64,000 bases of DNA from Alentia gelatinosa. Its lineage: Eukaryota > Annelida > Polychaeta > Phyllodocida > Polynoidae. A program made the translations under genes and the position numbers. The notes under the pieces are model-generated. The model did no database searches. It was not told the origin of the DNA and saw only the letters and a program-made list of their open reading frames with translations. Location: contig OX465590.1 of NCBI GenBank assembly GCA_950022655.1, forward strand, positions 41,685,718-41,749,717, written 5' to 3'. Positions 22,699-34,207 of this stretch are shown here, one piece after another (positions within the stretch are counted from its first letter, which is position 1; the number at the start of each line of letters is the position of its first letter).

Positions 22699-23616
22699 CA
22701 CTGCACGGAACTAACGACTTTATTAATACATGCGCCATCGCGACAGCGCACATATTTGCTGAATATAGACTTGTTTTCATTTGTATACATCTGTAATCAG
22801 CGCTTGCGTATGAGGCGTATACATCTTTCCGCATGTAGACGCGCGCAACTTGGCTGTATTTCACACCTGGCATATCCAAGATAAAACATCCTCTGTGTGA
22901 CATGTATGCGCCGGGCGCATACATGTCACGATAGAAAATAAAAAGGACTGACACCAGACTCCCACCAGTTTGCATTTGTACAGGTAGGTAGCCTCAGTTG
23001 GAAACCCTCAGTGTGTTGTTTTAGCACTTGAGCGTGCACGAGTGTTGCAACAGGCGATGGGCGGGTGACGGGCGGGGGCCGGGCGGCCGTATTCACACGT
23101 CTGCGGCCGCATTCACACATGTACGGCCGCATTCACACAGGGGTAAGATGATTTCAGTAGTCAACTATATCATTGAACAGGGCCCTTATATGCCAGGCCA
23201 AGACTGACCAAACATAGGCATGGTGTTTAAAGTCAAATCTATTAGAAAAACGGTAAAAAAACTTAATGCAGAGTTTATTATGTGTAACTATTCAATTTAT
23301 ACTCAATCACGTTTTATAAAGGTTTTATAAAATGAATTGGTTATATAAGATTGTATTTTTCATACAATACAGACTTGGATAGTTAATGGAAAATGAAATA
23401 TGCTAGTGGTGTCCCCAAGTGGCAGAGATTGGAACTATTGGATAGTGGTGCAGAATCAGGCGTATATATGATGTATATTAGACCGCGCCATGGACGCTTA
23501 TATACGCCTACAGATGAGGTGTATACACATGGGGAATAGGATGACCTTGTATACGCAAAAGCATACCTATATAAGCCATTCGCATATATATGTTAAGTGG
23601 TTAGTTTCATGCAGTG
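22699..23616. mobile_element. 918-bp TIR element downstream of gene copy 3
   Basis: Ends CACTGCACGGAACTAACGAC (22699) and the inverted repeat of CACTGCATGAAACTAACCAC (23616): 22-bp TIRs with three mismatches, flanked by ATT on both sides. The unoccupied site survives downstream of copy 2 (about 7544-7553, 'tatattgaattt'), giving the exact borders. The interior holds three copies of 'cggccg(c/t)attcacac' near 23083-23137 and repeated 'tatacgc' motifs, but no transposase. Confidence 0.9.
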
Positions 23617-25850
23617 ATTGAATTTCTGCAAAACTCAAAAAGCTCAGTTAATTCATTCACTCAGATCATGCTGTTTTGCTTCGTTATGCAAAGGAAAAGC
23701 ACTGTGCAATAAATTTCTGCACACTAAATTTTAGATGTCATGTAGTATTGCTTTTTTTTGCTTTTCTGTAAGGAAAATAGAATAAAAGAAATTATTTCAG
23801 ATAGATTACCTTGGGGCTTGGTATGAGTCAACTTGACTGCCGAGGTGTTGCCGCGACAAATTTCTGACCGTCAAAAACTCTGCTACGCCAGTCCCTGCAA
23901 CCCCCCATGGTTTATAACCATCAGGGTTTGACTTAAGTAGATGGGGCTTCTGGCACAGAACGTAAATCAACTGAATTTGATGGGCTCTATGACTGTAAGT
24001 CGCCGGGGTCCGGTCGCGGACTTCACACAGAGGCCGCTGATGACAAACTCGTGAATATGCTTCAGTCAGTCTTTGTGAAGCCAAAGCCTTTAGTTTTCAG
24101 TCAGAGTTTGGGCTTGATGGCATACATAGAAAATGTACTGAACAAACTACAAGAACACCACCAGTTTGAGGCAGAGCGAGCGGCAGATCATCACTGCTCT
24201 TCAGGAATGTCAGGCCAACAACAACCATGAGTCAGCAGCAGCAAGGCAGCCAACAATGGTAGATGATGCTGATCCACAACATCCGCGGCCGTTCATCGGG
24301 TGAGTGCAGCAGCAGTCAACACATCAGTTGCAGCCACCTCCATTACCGTGGCCTGCTAGTGTTACCTCCCCCCCCATGGGTGTGGCACTCCCAAGACAGG
24401 TGTTGGGTGCAATAGCAATTCCTGGCTATGGCCTGTCCACAGCCACCAACTCCTCCCCCTTCCTGCCTGCCATCCACACCAACATCTACATGACAACAGT
24501 CCAACGATCAGCAGCCATCCACATCCAGCAGAGGCGATGGTTGGCGGATGATATATCATTATTCCAGCTGGTTGGATCACAGTCGTTGGCATCACTATTT
24601 TATTCTAGAGGTAACCCAAGCCCCACACCCCCAAGCAGAAAGGGGAGTGACGCCGCATAGAAAAATGAACTGTGTGATAATGTCTAGGAACTATTTACAA
24701 CTATCACATGATGATACACATATGGTTATCATTTATTCACATTTGTGACACTGATACTGATGGTACTGGCTGATGCTGATGATTCAATGAATTTTGCTAA
24801 TAGATCTTTAAACGAAAGTTCAATCTCATCATTTTCCCTATAGGAATAAAACTCATGCTACTCATACTAGAATGGAACTCATACTATAAACAAATTAATT
24901 AGAATGGCAGTGAATTAAATTATTATTGATAAAAATATACCAGACTCTCATAACTTGGAACAAAAACAATGAATTCAATATATTAAACACGATTATTATT
25001 TAATTTATTATGAAATTAGACAACCTTTTAATGGATGCATGCATTTCATACCTGCATTATTCTGAATCAGAAGACCAGCAAACAGCACATGCTGAAGAGC
25101 ACAACTCTTTGGTGGAGGCCTCTGCAGCACTAACCCATGAACACTTTCCTCCCGAGAACCAAGATATATTACAGACTTCTCTGAACTTCTTGAAAGAAGA
25201 AAAGAAGATGACAATCAGGTGCCTGCACCAGAATCCTATCTTGAATGCTAACAGGGCACAGGGATGAAGCGGTGAAGGACAGGAAAAGGTGCAAAGGAGA
25301 GGTCCATCTGCGCCAAGAAGCACAAAGTTGTTAGGAGGAAAAGACTTCCATGCTTCTACACCAACTTCTCCGAAGAAGAGTAGGAGATCATGATCAAATC
25401 CCTGCACCAGACCAGCATGGGTACCTTGGTGAGGCAATTTCAGATGAGGTCTTCCCCCATGAAGGCAGTGAAACACAGTAAGAAAGCCTCCCTTTTATAC
25501 ATTAAGGAAGCTGTTGGGAAGGTGTTGTGGAGGAACGGGGAGGTAAGGACCATGTCCCTCCGTAACTGAGCCGTAACTGACCTGTGTATTAAAAGTTAGC
25601 ATAATGGGCTTCCGGTTGGGCTATGGCGCCTAAAATAGTGTTTTTTGTTTTTTGTTTTTTTTAATACTTTAATTGGGTCATGGTTATTTTTCGGATAACA
25701 TCCAGACTCGGCCAGGCCGATCTTCCGTCTGGTCCCCTTCAATGATACATTACACAGACAAAATGAATCGCGGTACATGGACAATATACATGACTGCGCA
25801 TGACCGAGTGTAGGACCCAACACACCCAGAGAATGCACGAGTATAGATGT
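23617..25850. other. Non-coding DNA; no recognised gene
   Basis: 23617-23825 is the duplicated gene flank. 24300-24660 is open and Gln/Pro/Thr-rich but without a known domain. 25010-25560 has two moderate frames (an acidic stretch then a Lys-rich one) that could be the remains of a gene I cannot identify. Confidence 0.45.
24825..24985. repeat. Paralog of the 16745-17820 site without the MITE
   Basis: 'ggaataaaactcatgctact', 'ttagaatggcagtgaatt' and 'accagactctcataacttgg' occur in the same order as on the two sides of the pogo-like MITE, but uninterrupted. Confidence 0.75.
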
Positions 25851-26003
25851 CTTAGTAGCTAAGGTTTTAAATCCCCCCCAATTCCTGGGGTTAAGTGGCC
25901 ATCCGAGGCTAAAACTTTGGTATTACACTGCTAATATCCTGACACAACATTGGTCGACTTTTAGTCACTGAAAACCACCTATTTTGGGAATAATACGGCC
26001 GAG

Positions 26004-27667
26004 ATGAGTGGGCGGCAGACAAGAAATTCATCAACAAAAGATGGCGCCGTGTCGGGAGATCTGGAGACAGCACAGTTCCCCAGCCTAGCTGAAGCGTACA
26101 AGACTCAGGGGAAAAATCAGGTTAGGAAAAAACAACAGCAGGGAGACCAACAGTGCCAGGACCACTTGTTCTTTCAACAGGTTGATTTTGAACAATCACA
26201 CAGTGCAGTAGTCAGATTGAGTGAGAAGATCGACCGCGTGCAGGGAGAGAATGCTATGTTGACAAAAACGTTACCCTACTTGAGTCAAAATGTGCCCATT
26301 TGAAGGAAATCCTTGGAATTGCAGTTAATGACGTAGAAATGTTAAAGGATTACACAGGGAGGGTTGACATAGATGGGGATGATCTCAGAATAGCAGTAGA
26401 GAATTCTAAGGGTTCCAACGAAAAGAAAATTAAAAACCTTGAGCTTGAAAGGTCAAGGGAGACAGTCACGGAACGTGGTGGCCCAGATGTGTCTTTATTG
26501 AAGAAACTCAACGCTAAATCCTTGATCATTTCGGGGGTAAGGGAATCAAGATATGAGAGGGTTCGTGAGGTAGCCGTCGACATCCTAGATGCAATGGGAG
26601 TTCGACTCCACCCCAATGGACTTGGTACACAGAGTGGGCAGATTTGTCAATGGTAAGAAGCCTAGGCCTATCAGAGGTTCCTTGCTACACGAATCAGCCA
26701 AACTCAAGATCCTTAGAAACCAGAACAGTTTGTTGAATCAAAACAGAACCAGAAACATTTGGATTTCGGAGGATATTCCGTCTGAAGTGTCCCAGCAAAG
26801 AGCCACCCTTAGGGCCGTTGCCGACAAGGTCTTCAGCTTAGGGCTGGATTCTCGAGTGGTGTAAGGGGGTGATGTGGTGGTGATAGATGGCCTTACTTAG
26901 AGGGGGCGTCCACCAACCACGACAAGGCTACGACAAGAGCAGACAAGAAAGTTCCTATCGGCACCTTGTCGCAGCCTTGTTGTGAGAAGAGCAGTGTCAG
27001 GACAGCGCTATCGGGCCGTGTCGTAGAGGTCGGTGGTTGCCGAAAAAAAGGCGTCCATGGTCCCGACACACTACAACAGTGATATCGAGGAAACCACAAC
27101 ACTCCACGACAAAGGTCTAGTCGTACCAAAAATCGAACATGTTCGATATTGTCGTAGCCTTGTCGGAAGGCCCCTGACAGGCCCCCGACAAGCTTCCAGT
27201 CGCTACCAATGGTACAAACGATACGCTTTCCAATGGTAGGCCTGTCGTGGACCTTGTCGGAAAGCCATTGTCGTAGCCTTGTCGTGGTTGGTGGACGCAC
27301 CCTCTTATGGAGCAAAAGATCTAGGGAGGCTTCCTGATAACATTTCTTTGAGTAACACGTTCACACTGTCGAGAGAAGACACAGTCTATTTCCAGGGCCC
27401 CTATGCCCTGTTGTCTAATTTTTATGGATGTAAATTCCAGTTGGACAGTATAGCGTATAGTTCAGCTGAGCAGGCCTATGCCGCGACTAAGGCGAAGGTG
27501 TGTGGTGATAGGCTCAGGTCTCAACGCATCTTGAGTCAAGCGGACCCTTACGAGATCAAAAGAATCTCCAGTGAAGTAAAGGTGTCACAGGCCTGGGAAC
27601 AACAAGAGATCCAGGTTATCGATAGAATCTTACATGCAAGATTTTGGCAAAACGAAGATCTGCAGTC
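26004..27667 (+). pseudogene. LINE B ORF1 (L1-type ORF1p plus partial NADAR), broken
   Basis: The start MSGRQTRNSSTKDG matches LINE C ORF1. Order: coiled coil (about 26170-26440), L1-ORF1p-like RRM and C-terminal domain (LLKKLNAKSLIISGV, HRVGRFVNGKKPRPIRG, NIWISEDIP; 26500-26860), then NADAR (FQGPYALLSNFYGC, SSAEQAYAATKAK; 27390-27660). Damage: frameshifts near 26290 and 26620, a TAA at 26862-26864, a MITE at 26900-27304, and a deletion at about 27667 that removes the second half of NADAR and the hydrolase start. It cannot be functional. Confidence 0.8.
26900..27304. mobile_element. 405-bp PIF/Harbinger-like MITE within the B NADAR region
   Basis: Both ends read GAGGG(G/T)GCGTCCACCAACC inward and form about 40-bp TIRs, flanked by TTA (26897-26899) and TTA (27305-27307). 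Without the element and one TTA, the ORF1 frame runs through as in LINE C. The interior is rich in 'gacaaggctacgacaa' repeats and has no transposase. The end motif GCGTCCACC is shared with 4736-5010. Confidence 0.9.
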
Positions 27668-28481
27668 TTGTAGTAGTAACGGACTCGAGAGGCAGATTCT
27701 TACAACAAAACATCCCCGATGAACGAGGGAAGAGGAGAGAGAATCTTAAGTTATTCAAGCTGACAACGGAAGAGTTAGTAGAGGCAGTGTTAAGTCAAGC
27801 ACAGGAGGCTGCATATGCTTGGAAAGAACTCCTACCTCGCACCAGAGTAATATTTGGCCCGATAGTGGGCCTCAGCTTCTCTGCCTGCTCTGGCCTACCG
27901 GCTATCAACGAGACGGTACAGCAAGGGCAACACGTGATAGATGCAGCAGTCACCAACATCAACAGGGGGCTGGTGGCCATAGAGCCTCCAGAGGTTACTA
28001 AACTCCCGATTATCGCCCGGGTAAAGCAAAGTTCCGCTCCCGATAGACTTGGCACACTACGACAACATGAACCACAGTTTTCTGGTTTATAACTGGAGAA
28101 ACTGAATATAATTTCGGATTTCTGTGTAGAAATAGCTGAAATTTCCATTTCTGGCATCAGAATTTCAATTTGAGGATTTCTGAAAACCGTTAAACTGCAT
28201 TAATTCTGGGTTACGGGTCACGGGTCTATCACCATTTAACATCGGTAATCAGCGAAAACCGGAACTTGCGAAACAGACTGGATTACGGGATACCTCAATA
28301 GGGTCTATTAACCGGGCCAACTCGGTTCCTACTCCCTGGTTATAACGTCTAGTTCATCGCCATAGGGATGGGAAGGTCAAGACATACTATAGTCTACTTC
28401 ATCCAGATGGCATCTACCTCGGTCCAGAGATTCTCAGAGACTGGGGAGAGAAGATAGTGCAACTGCTTAATACTTTGTGAA
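27667..28481 (+). pseudogene. LINE B SGNH-type hydrolase, decayed
   Basis: It begins at the deletion junction with LVVVTDSRGRFLQQ (block I), then IFGPIVGLSFSACSGLP and, after a non-homologous stretch (about 28075-28330), the C-terminal block HPDGIYLGPEILRDWG and stop at 28479-28481. The His of the Asp-x-x-His block is Tyr here. Block III is missing. It is a clear relative of the LINE C hydrolase. Confidence 0.7.
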
Positions 28482-29120
28482 ACACCCTATTTCTTTTATC
28501 TTCCAGGTTTTTTTGTTTTTTTTTAAAAAGAAGGGTTTCAAGAGAAGGATTAGGGCCCAGACACGGTTGGGACCCAGACACGGTAAGCGTTCTTTTTTTC
28601 TTTTTTTTTCTCTCTCTTTTCTTGGGTGGTTTCTGCCGTTTATGTGTCTTTGTGTCCATAACATGATGCTGCATTAGCCTGCTGGACATGGACATTCCAC
28701 TCTCCATGCATGCACAGTTCATGATTTCCCCTATAGCTGCCTGCGAGACTCCATCCGCCGGGATCCGGGGGGTATCAGTGGAAATTGTAGATAGTTTTTA
28801 ATTTTTTGCTCCGTAAATGGATGATTTCTCTTTATCGAGCGGGTGGACTCACAAGCAGTCCCACTACATTTATATGAAGGAAAAGAATCGTTGGTATAGC
28901 CATTGACATGCTGCCCTTCTGGCAGGCGGCTTTATGCAAAGACGGAGGGTGTAAGGGATTGATGGAGCTTTGTATGATATTGTAATTATGTATCTTAGAG
29001 ACCTTTAGTATTGGGCTACTCCCCAATCATGCCGTCTACAGCTAGGTCTGGTATTAGTGCTGCCACCCTAAAGAGTATATTGTGGGTGACCAATGGATTT
29101 ATCTAGCTGGGTCTTAAAGT
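28482..29120. other. LINE B/D spacer, left part
   Basis: T-rich sequence with no recognised gene; corresponds in position to the start of the spacer that follows the hydrolase in LINE C. Confidence 0.5.
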
Positions 29121-29347
29121 GGGATTCACACGATGGGATTCATGTACCTCACAGGGCTCAAAATCTCATGCGATTCTGTTCCTTTTTAGGGGGAAATGTC
29201 TTTAACAATTACAGGGAGGAAAACATGTCTCGGGAAAATGAATCCCTATAATTCAGACGAAGAAATTGTGCTCGAGTACAGAATCTCAGCAGGATTTGTC
29301 TCCAAAAAACACCCTGTGAGGTACATGAATCCCATCGTGTGAATCCC
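29121..29347. mobile_element. 227-bp MITE with perfect 36-bp inverted ends
   Basis: Starts GGGATTCACACGATGGGATT and ends with its exact inverted repeat; 36 bases are identical on both sides. The TIR itself contains GGGATTCA twice. No clear target-site duplication and no ORF. Perfect ends suggest recent mobility. Confidence 0.85.
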
Positions 29348-29484
29348 ATTTGACTGGCCACTTTATTCTCGTCTAGTGTTTTTGAATTGTCGGGATATAC
29401 CCTATCCCGGAATATTAATGATATTATTGGGTCAGTTTACTCGACACCTTTGAGCCATGCTACCATCAGATAAGTCAATTTTAT

Positions 29485-29499
29485 TGTATTTGTGCTTCT
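29485..29499. repeat. Left target-site duplication of LINE C
   Basis: TGTATTTGTGCTTCT here is repeated exactly at 38870-38884. It abuts the T-run 29500-29521, which is the poly(A) tail of the minus-strand element. Confidence 0.9.
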
Positions 29500-30403
29500 T
29501 TTTTTTTTTTTTTTTTTTTTTCTTCTCAAACGAGCAGCGCTCTCTTTTATTCAGTATCATGATTTAATTACACAGTTCATTCTCCCTGTTCAAAACTAGC
29601 ATAAACCCATTGGTGTTAACATGTGCTCGCTCCCACGATGAACAATAGTATATCCTTCTAGCTACATGTGCACCCCTCCAACGCTGCACAATTTCCTCTG
29701 TAAGAAAAAAAATCAACACATGAACAATCTCATTGCACTATAATCATTTGATAAGAACCTCACTCTCTTAGGAAACAATTCTGCTACGTCTGGCTGCTCG
29801 GAAATTTTTGTGGGGATGACCTGATTCCCTTCTGGTATTTTACAAGTAGACAGACATTACAATACAGAAACATATGACATTACACATGAACAGCAAATAG
29901 GACGTGAAGAAATCAAGGTGTCGTAAATAGGACCAAAAGACCACCATAACCTCCATAGTGTGTAATCGACCTCCGGCCTAATCTCATCAGCATTTTACAT
30001 TTGATTAGCTACCATAGAAAGTTTGTTACAAGTTAGAGAAGCAATTTTAGTAGTCCAAGCTTGTGTTACCTGACTATTCTTCATGTGGGTGACAAGTTTA
30101 GAGAAGCAATTTCAGTAGTCCAGGTTCATGTTACATAACTATTCTTCATGTGGAGAGGAGGTTTCAAAGGACCAAATAAAATCAGTACAAGTCGAAACAC
30201 AGGACGTGTAACAATACAATACAAGGGACATCATTATAAAAGACATCACATAAAAACATGAGCGAGATGTGAGATTAGGAGAGTAATGTCTTAAACGAAT
30301 ACCTCATCCCCCAATGTTAACAGCTTAAAACTAATTGTTGACAAACCCGTATCGTAGCAGGATCTCAGCCCCCATTGGCCTCTGAGGTTGCACATAGCAT
30401 GGA

Positions 30404-33400
30404 CTACATCATGGCTTCCAATATCTCCTTCCATTTCACAAAACGGTCCTGTTTTCCCATCAAACTACAAATATATTTTTCTACACATAGACTGTTGCGG
30501 AGTTCAATGCTCCAATCATATACTGACAGTTTGCTATTGTGAAAAAGTTTTTGTCGATGAATATAGTATTTTGCATGGAGACATATAAAATTAGTTATTT
30601 CGGCGAGTCTACCTTTATTGGTGGTGCCAATAATTAGATCTATCGGGTCAAGGCCCAAGACCAGTTTAGAACATGTCTTCAACCAGTTCCTTGCCTGTAC
30701 CCAAAACAACATCACTACAGGGCACTCTACAAAGAAATGGATTATAGAATCTTGTTCCTCACAATAAGAACAAATAGGTGAGGACAGCACCTTAATTTGG
30801 AACAAGTAGCGATTTGTGGGAATCACCCTATGGATAATCCTAAAGAAAAAAGACTGTAACTTTGATTCCCTTGTGGCACAGTAGGCATTTCTGTACAGGC
30901 CCGCCCAGTCCTTGTCCGAAAGAAGTCTGTTCTTGGTTCTTTCCTTCCAGAAGGTCATGCCTGGTGAGATTGTTCTTTCTTTCGCCAGCAAAAAATTATA
31001 CATCTTCTTATTATTACAAGATAATGCATTAAAAGAGCCGCCACCATTATCTCCATTCATAAGGCTCATAGAATCTGACTTAAAATCATCAAAAGACATA
31101 CTAGTCACCCATGGAATGCCATTATATACTTTGGCCCACATTGAGTCATCACACTTGACCTGATATACAGCCTCAATCTCATCTTTTGTCATAAATCTTT
31201 TGTTCCGTATCAGATCTTGGACCTGAACTATGCCTGCCCTTTTCCATGTGCGAATAAGCAGGATCTCTACCTCCCAGTCCCAGCAAATAAACATGTTGTT
31301 CAAGAGAGGGTCGTTCTGTTTCTCTCTCTCACTCGTTGGGGGCTTGTTGTACAGGACTTTCCATTGTCTAATAATTTGTTTATAAAACTTCGGTAGTTCA
31401 GGGGGAGCCCTGAATTCCACCTTCTCCAAAAAGAATTCCCAAATTGAGGTGTTAATACCAGCAAAGACTCTGAAGAACAACGTCCATGGTAAGAAATCAT
31501 CTTTGCTTAAACGTGAAATCCATTTATATCTGGACACCTCATACATAATTTTGATATCCAACAATTTCAGACCACCCAGCTCTATCGGTTGTCTGAGTAC
31601 CTTGAAGGAGACCTTGCTACTCTTACTTCCCCATATAAAAGCGGCTACTATTTTACGGAATTCTATAAAGACTCTATCTGGGGTGTATAACACAGAAGAG
31701 CAGTATAAAATCTGAGGGATCAATAAACTATTCACAACCGTGACTCTACCTTTAATAGAAAGATTCCTATACGCCCAAAGTTTTGTTATAACCTGACATT
31801 TGTCCAGTTTATTTTGGAAGTTCAAGCGAAAATCTTCGTTGTGTGATGCCCCGTTCCAAAAAAGAACCCCCAGAATCTCTACCCGATCAACCTTTGGTAG
31901 AGGAAGGAGAGCAAACTCGTCCCTTGGGTGCAGGCCAACCGGAAGAATCTTGGACTTTTCTTCATTAATCCTAAGGCCAGCCAAGTTCCCGAAGATCCTG
32001 ATAATGTCCAGGACCCTCTGAACCGATTTCAGATCCCTCACTACGCAACACAGGTCGTCCGCAAAAAGTGATAACTTAATTTCTTTCCCCGATAGTCGAA
32101 TCCCTTTAATGCCTGGATTTTCCCTTAGCGCAATCGCTAGCAATTCTATGGTGAGGATAAACAAGTAAGGGGAGAGGCAGCAACCCTGGCGGGTGCCTCG
32201 TTCTGGTTTGAACCAACGAGTGTGAAAACCATTGTTCGAAACACATACCTCGGGGTCAGTGTACAGAATCTTAATCCATTTACAAAAGTTCGGACCAAAA
32301 CCAAAGAGCCTTAAAGCATTCCCTATTGCATCCCATCGGACTGAATCAAAGGCCTTCTCAAAATCAATGCTCATTATAAAACCTGCCAATCTATTGTTGT
32401 TAAGATAGGAAATGCTATCCCTCAGCAACCTGATGTTCGTGCCGATGTATCTACCCTTCATAAAGCCTGTCTGATCTCGGTAAACAATTGAATCCAGACA
32501 ACCCTGAACCCTTGAAGCAAGTAGTTTAGTTAAAATTTTATAATCAGTATTTAACATGGTGATTGGTCTCCAATTCCTAATGTCTTCCCTATTAACCTTT
32601 TTTTTTGGAATCAAAGTTATCACCCCCCTTTTCTGCTCTATGCTGAGGGAGTCGTTCTCCTTGGCAAATAACAGCGAACTGAAGACCATATCCTCTATTT
32701 CCTCCCAAAAATATCTGTAGAACTCTGCTGTGAGCCCATCTGTACCCGGGCATTTATTATTGTTAAGATTTTTGAGAGTTGTCTGGAGCTCCTCCTTGCT
32801 CAGAGGTGCATCCACTTTGTCCCTGTCTATGTCAGAGATCGTTGGTATGGCCTCATTAGCCACCAACCCATCCAGATGGTCAAAAAGATTGTCCCCCCCA
32901 CCCTTGTCTGAATAAAGCTTCCTGTAGAAAGAATAGATTCTATGAGATACCCTGTCTGGGTTGGAGGTGATTTCTCCCTCCTGTGTTCTGATCTGGGAGA
33001 TCAATTTACTATTGTAATTCTGCTTCATGATGTTCAAGAAGTATTTTGTTGGTTTCTCCCCGTGTAAGGCCCAATTAGCTTTGGATTTGAACATAAGGTA
33101 TAGAGCTTTCATTTTTTCGGCTCGCTCAAGATCGTTCCTAATGTTGTCTAGTTCTCTCTGTTCAGACTCCTCCAACTGTGAAATCTTATTCTCTAATTCG
33201 GTTATTCTTTTAAGACCCACTACCCTCTCCATATTATCCTTCCGTCTTTTCTCTCTTGCATATGTAATTGTGAAGTCCCTGATTTTATATTTCAAGAAGT
33301 CCCATCTAGTATCAGGGCTTAGCTCATCATGAAGGGGAGACCACTGCTGAATAAGGCTTGAAAGTTGAGAGGTGTAAGCTTTATCTCCCAACAAAAAATT

Positions 33401-34207
33401 ATCAAATTTCCAGTATCCCGGACCCCTGTATTGAGAAGGTCGCTCAAGCTGTATCATAAGGAGGGAGTGATCAGTGTGAAGAGCAGAAACAATTTCCGGA
33501 TATTTAATTCTATTCTTATAGTCGTCGGTCACAAACCAGTAGTCCAGCCTAGAACACTGTTTTCCCCTGCGGAAGGTAAATTTCTTTTGACCAGGGTGGG
33601 ACTCTCTCCAGATATCCGTCAGGTCAAAAGCCTCCAGGAGGTTTAAGAGAGCCTGACGGTATCTGCCGGACCTCTTTCCTGTGGCAGCAGGAAGATCCAG
33701 GTGTGGTAGAAGGGCTATGTTAAAATCTCCCCCCAAAAGGATAAGTAAATCGGAAAATCTAGACAGGAGCTCTCTCAAGGACAACAGTAAGTCAGTTTGT
33801 TGTTGAGGCTTGTCTTGTGTTGGAGCGTAAACACTGCCAAGCACTAATTCATCCCCATCAATCTGTAAATGCGCAAGTACTATTCTTCCTTCTTCGTCTG
33901 AAACGTGTTCCCGTAGGACTATGTCCGGGTCCGGGGGTAGGGCGATGGCTACTCCCCCTGCCTGAGATGATCCATTAGAGAAGATCATTTTGCCCCCCCA
34001 TTCCATTTCCCATAATATATTAGACTCTCGCTCACTGTGGGTTTCCTGTACTATGAAGATATCTGTAGTTTTTCTAAGTTGGGAAAAGACCATTTTTCTC
34101 TTAGTCCTGTCCCCTAGCCCATTGACGTTCAGACACCCAATCCTCAGGTCTCTTTGCCTCTTAGTCCCTCTTCCTTTATCCCCACTCATACCCAGAGATG
34201 TCATCAA
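30404..34207 (-). CDS. LINE C endonuclease-reverse transcriptase, intact
   Basis: 1,267 residues. Apurinic-like endonuclease: LNVNG (about 27), QETH with catalytic Glu 55, GGDFN with Asp 161, RLDYWF, TDHS. RT: PGTDGLTAEFY, RNWRPITMLN, SIDFEKAFDSV, GTRQGCCLSPYLF, FADD at 715-718, LRINEEKSK. C-terminal zinc motif C-x2-C-x7-H-x4-C near 1145-1160 (ICSYCEEQ, HFFVEC). The layout fits the Tx1/L1 clade: nick, target-primed reverse transcription, insertion. No stop or frameshift and all catalytic residues are present, so this protein may still work. It follows the hydrolase after a 1.8-kb spacer. Confidence 0.93.
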   Translation of the reverse strand: MMTSLGMSGDKGRGTKRQRDLRIGCLNVNGLGDRTKRKMVFSQLRKTTDIFIVQETHSERESNILWEMEWGGKMIFSNGSSQAGGVAIALPPDPDIVLREHVSDEEGRIVLAHLQIDGDELVLGSVYAPTQDKPQQQTDLLLSLRELLSRFSDLLILLGGDFNIALLPHLDLPAATGKRSGRYRQALLNLLEAFDLTDIWRESHPGQKKFTFRRGKQCSRLDYWFVTDDYKNRIKYPEIVSALHTDHSLLMIQLERPSQYRGPGYWKFDNFLLGDKAYTSQLSSLIQQWSPLHDELSPDTRWDFLKYKIRDFTITYAREKRRKDNMERVVGLKRITELENKISQLEESEQRELDNIRNDLERAEKMKALYLMFKSKANWALHGEKPTKYFLNIMKQNYNSKLISQIRTQEGEITSNPDRVSHRIYSFYRKLYSDKGGGDNLFDHLDGLVANEAIPTISDIDRDKVDAPLSKEELQTTLKNLNNNKCPGTDGLTAEFYRYFWEEIEDMVFSSLLFAKENDSLSIEQKRGVITLIPKKKVNREDIRNWRPITMLNTDYKILTKLLASRVQGCLDSIVYRDQTGFMKGRYIGTNIRLLRDSISYLNNNRLAGFIMSIDFEKAFDSVRWDAIGNALRLFGFGPNFCKWIKILYTDPEVCVSNNGFHTRWFKPERGTRQGCCLSPYLFILTIELLAIALRENPGIKGIRLSGKEIKLSLFADDLCCVVRDLKSVQRVLDIIRIFGNLAGLRINEEKSKILPVGLHPRDEFALLPLPKVDRVEILGVLFWNGASHNEDFRLNFQNKLDKCQVITKLWAYRNLSIKGRVTVVNSLLIPQILYCSSVLYTPDRVFIEFRKIVAAFIWGSKSSKVSFKVLRQPIELGGLKLLDIKIMYEVSRYKWISRLSKDDFLPWTLFFRVFAGINTSIWEFFLEKVEFRAPPELPKFYKQIIRQWKVLYNKPPTSEREKQNDPLLNNMFICWDWEVEILLIRTWKRAGIVQVQDLIRNKRFMTKDEIEAVYQVKCDDSMWAKVYNGIPWVTSMSFDDFKSDSMSLMNGDNGGGSFNALSCNNKKMYNFLLAKERTISPGMTFWKERTKNRLLSDKDWAGLYRNAYCATRESKLQSFFFRIIHRVIPTNRYLFQIKVLSSPICSYCEEQDSIIHFFVECPVVMLFWVQARNWLKTCSKLVLGLDPIDLIIGTTNKGRLAEITNFICLHAKYYIHRQKLFHNSKLSVYDWSIELRNSLCVEKYICSLMGKQDRFVKWKEILEAMM

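Noticed and set aside
24304..24660. 118-codon Gln/Pro/Thr-rich open frame
   Set aside because: Low complexity, no domain, splice context or conserved copy; likely chance.
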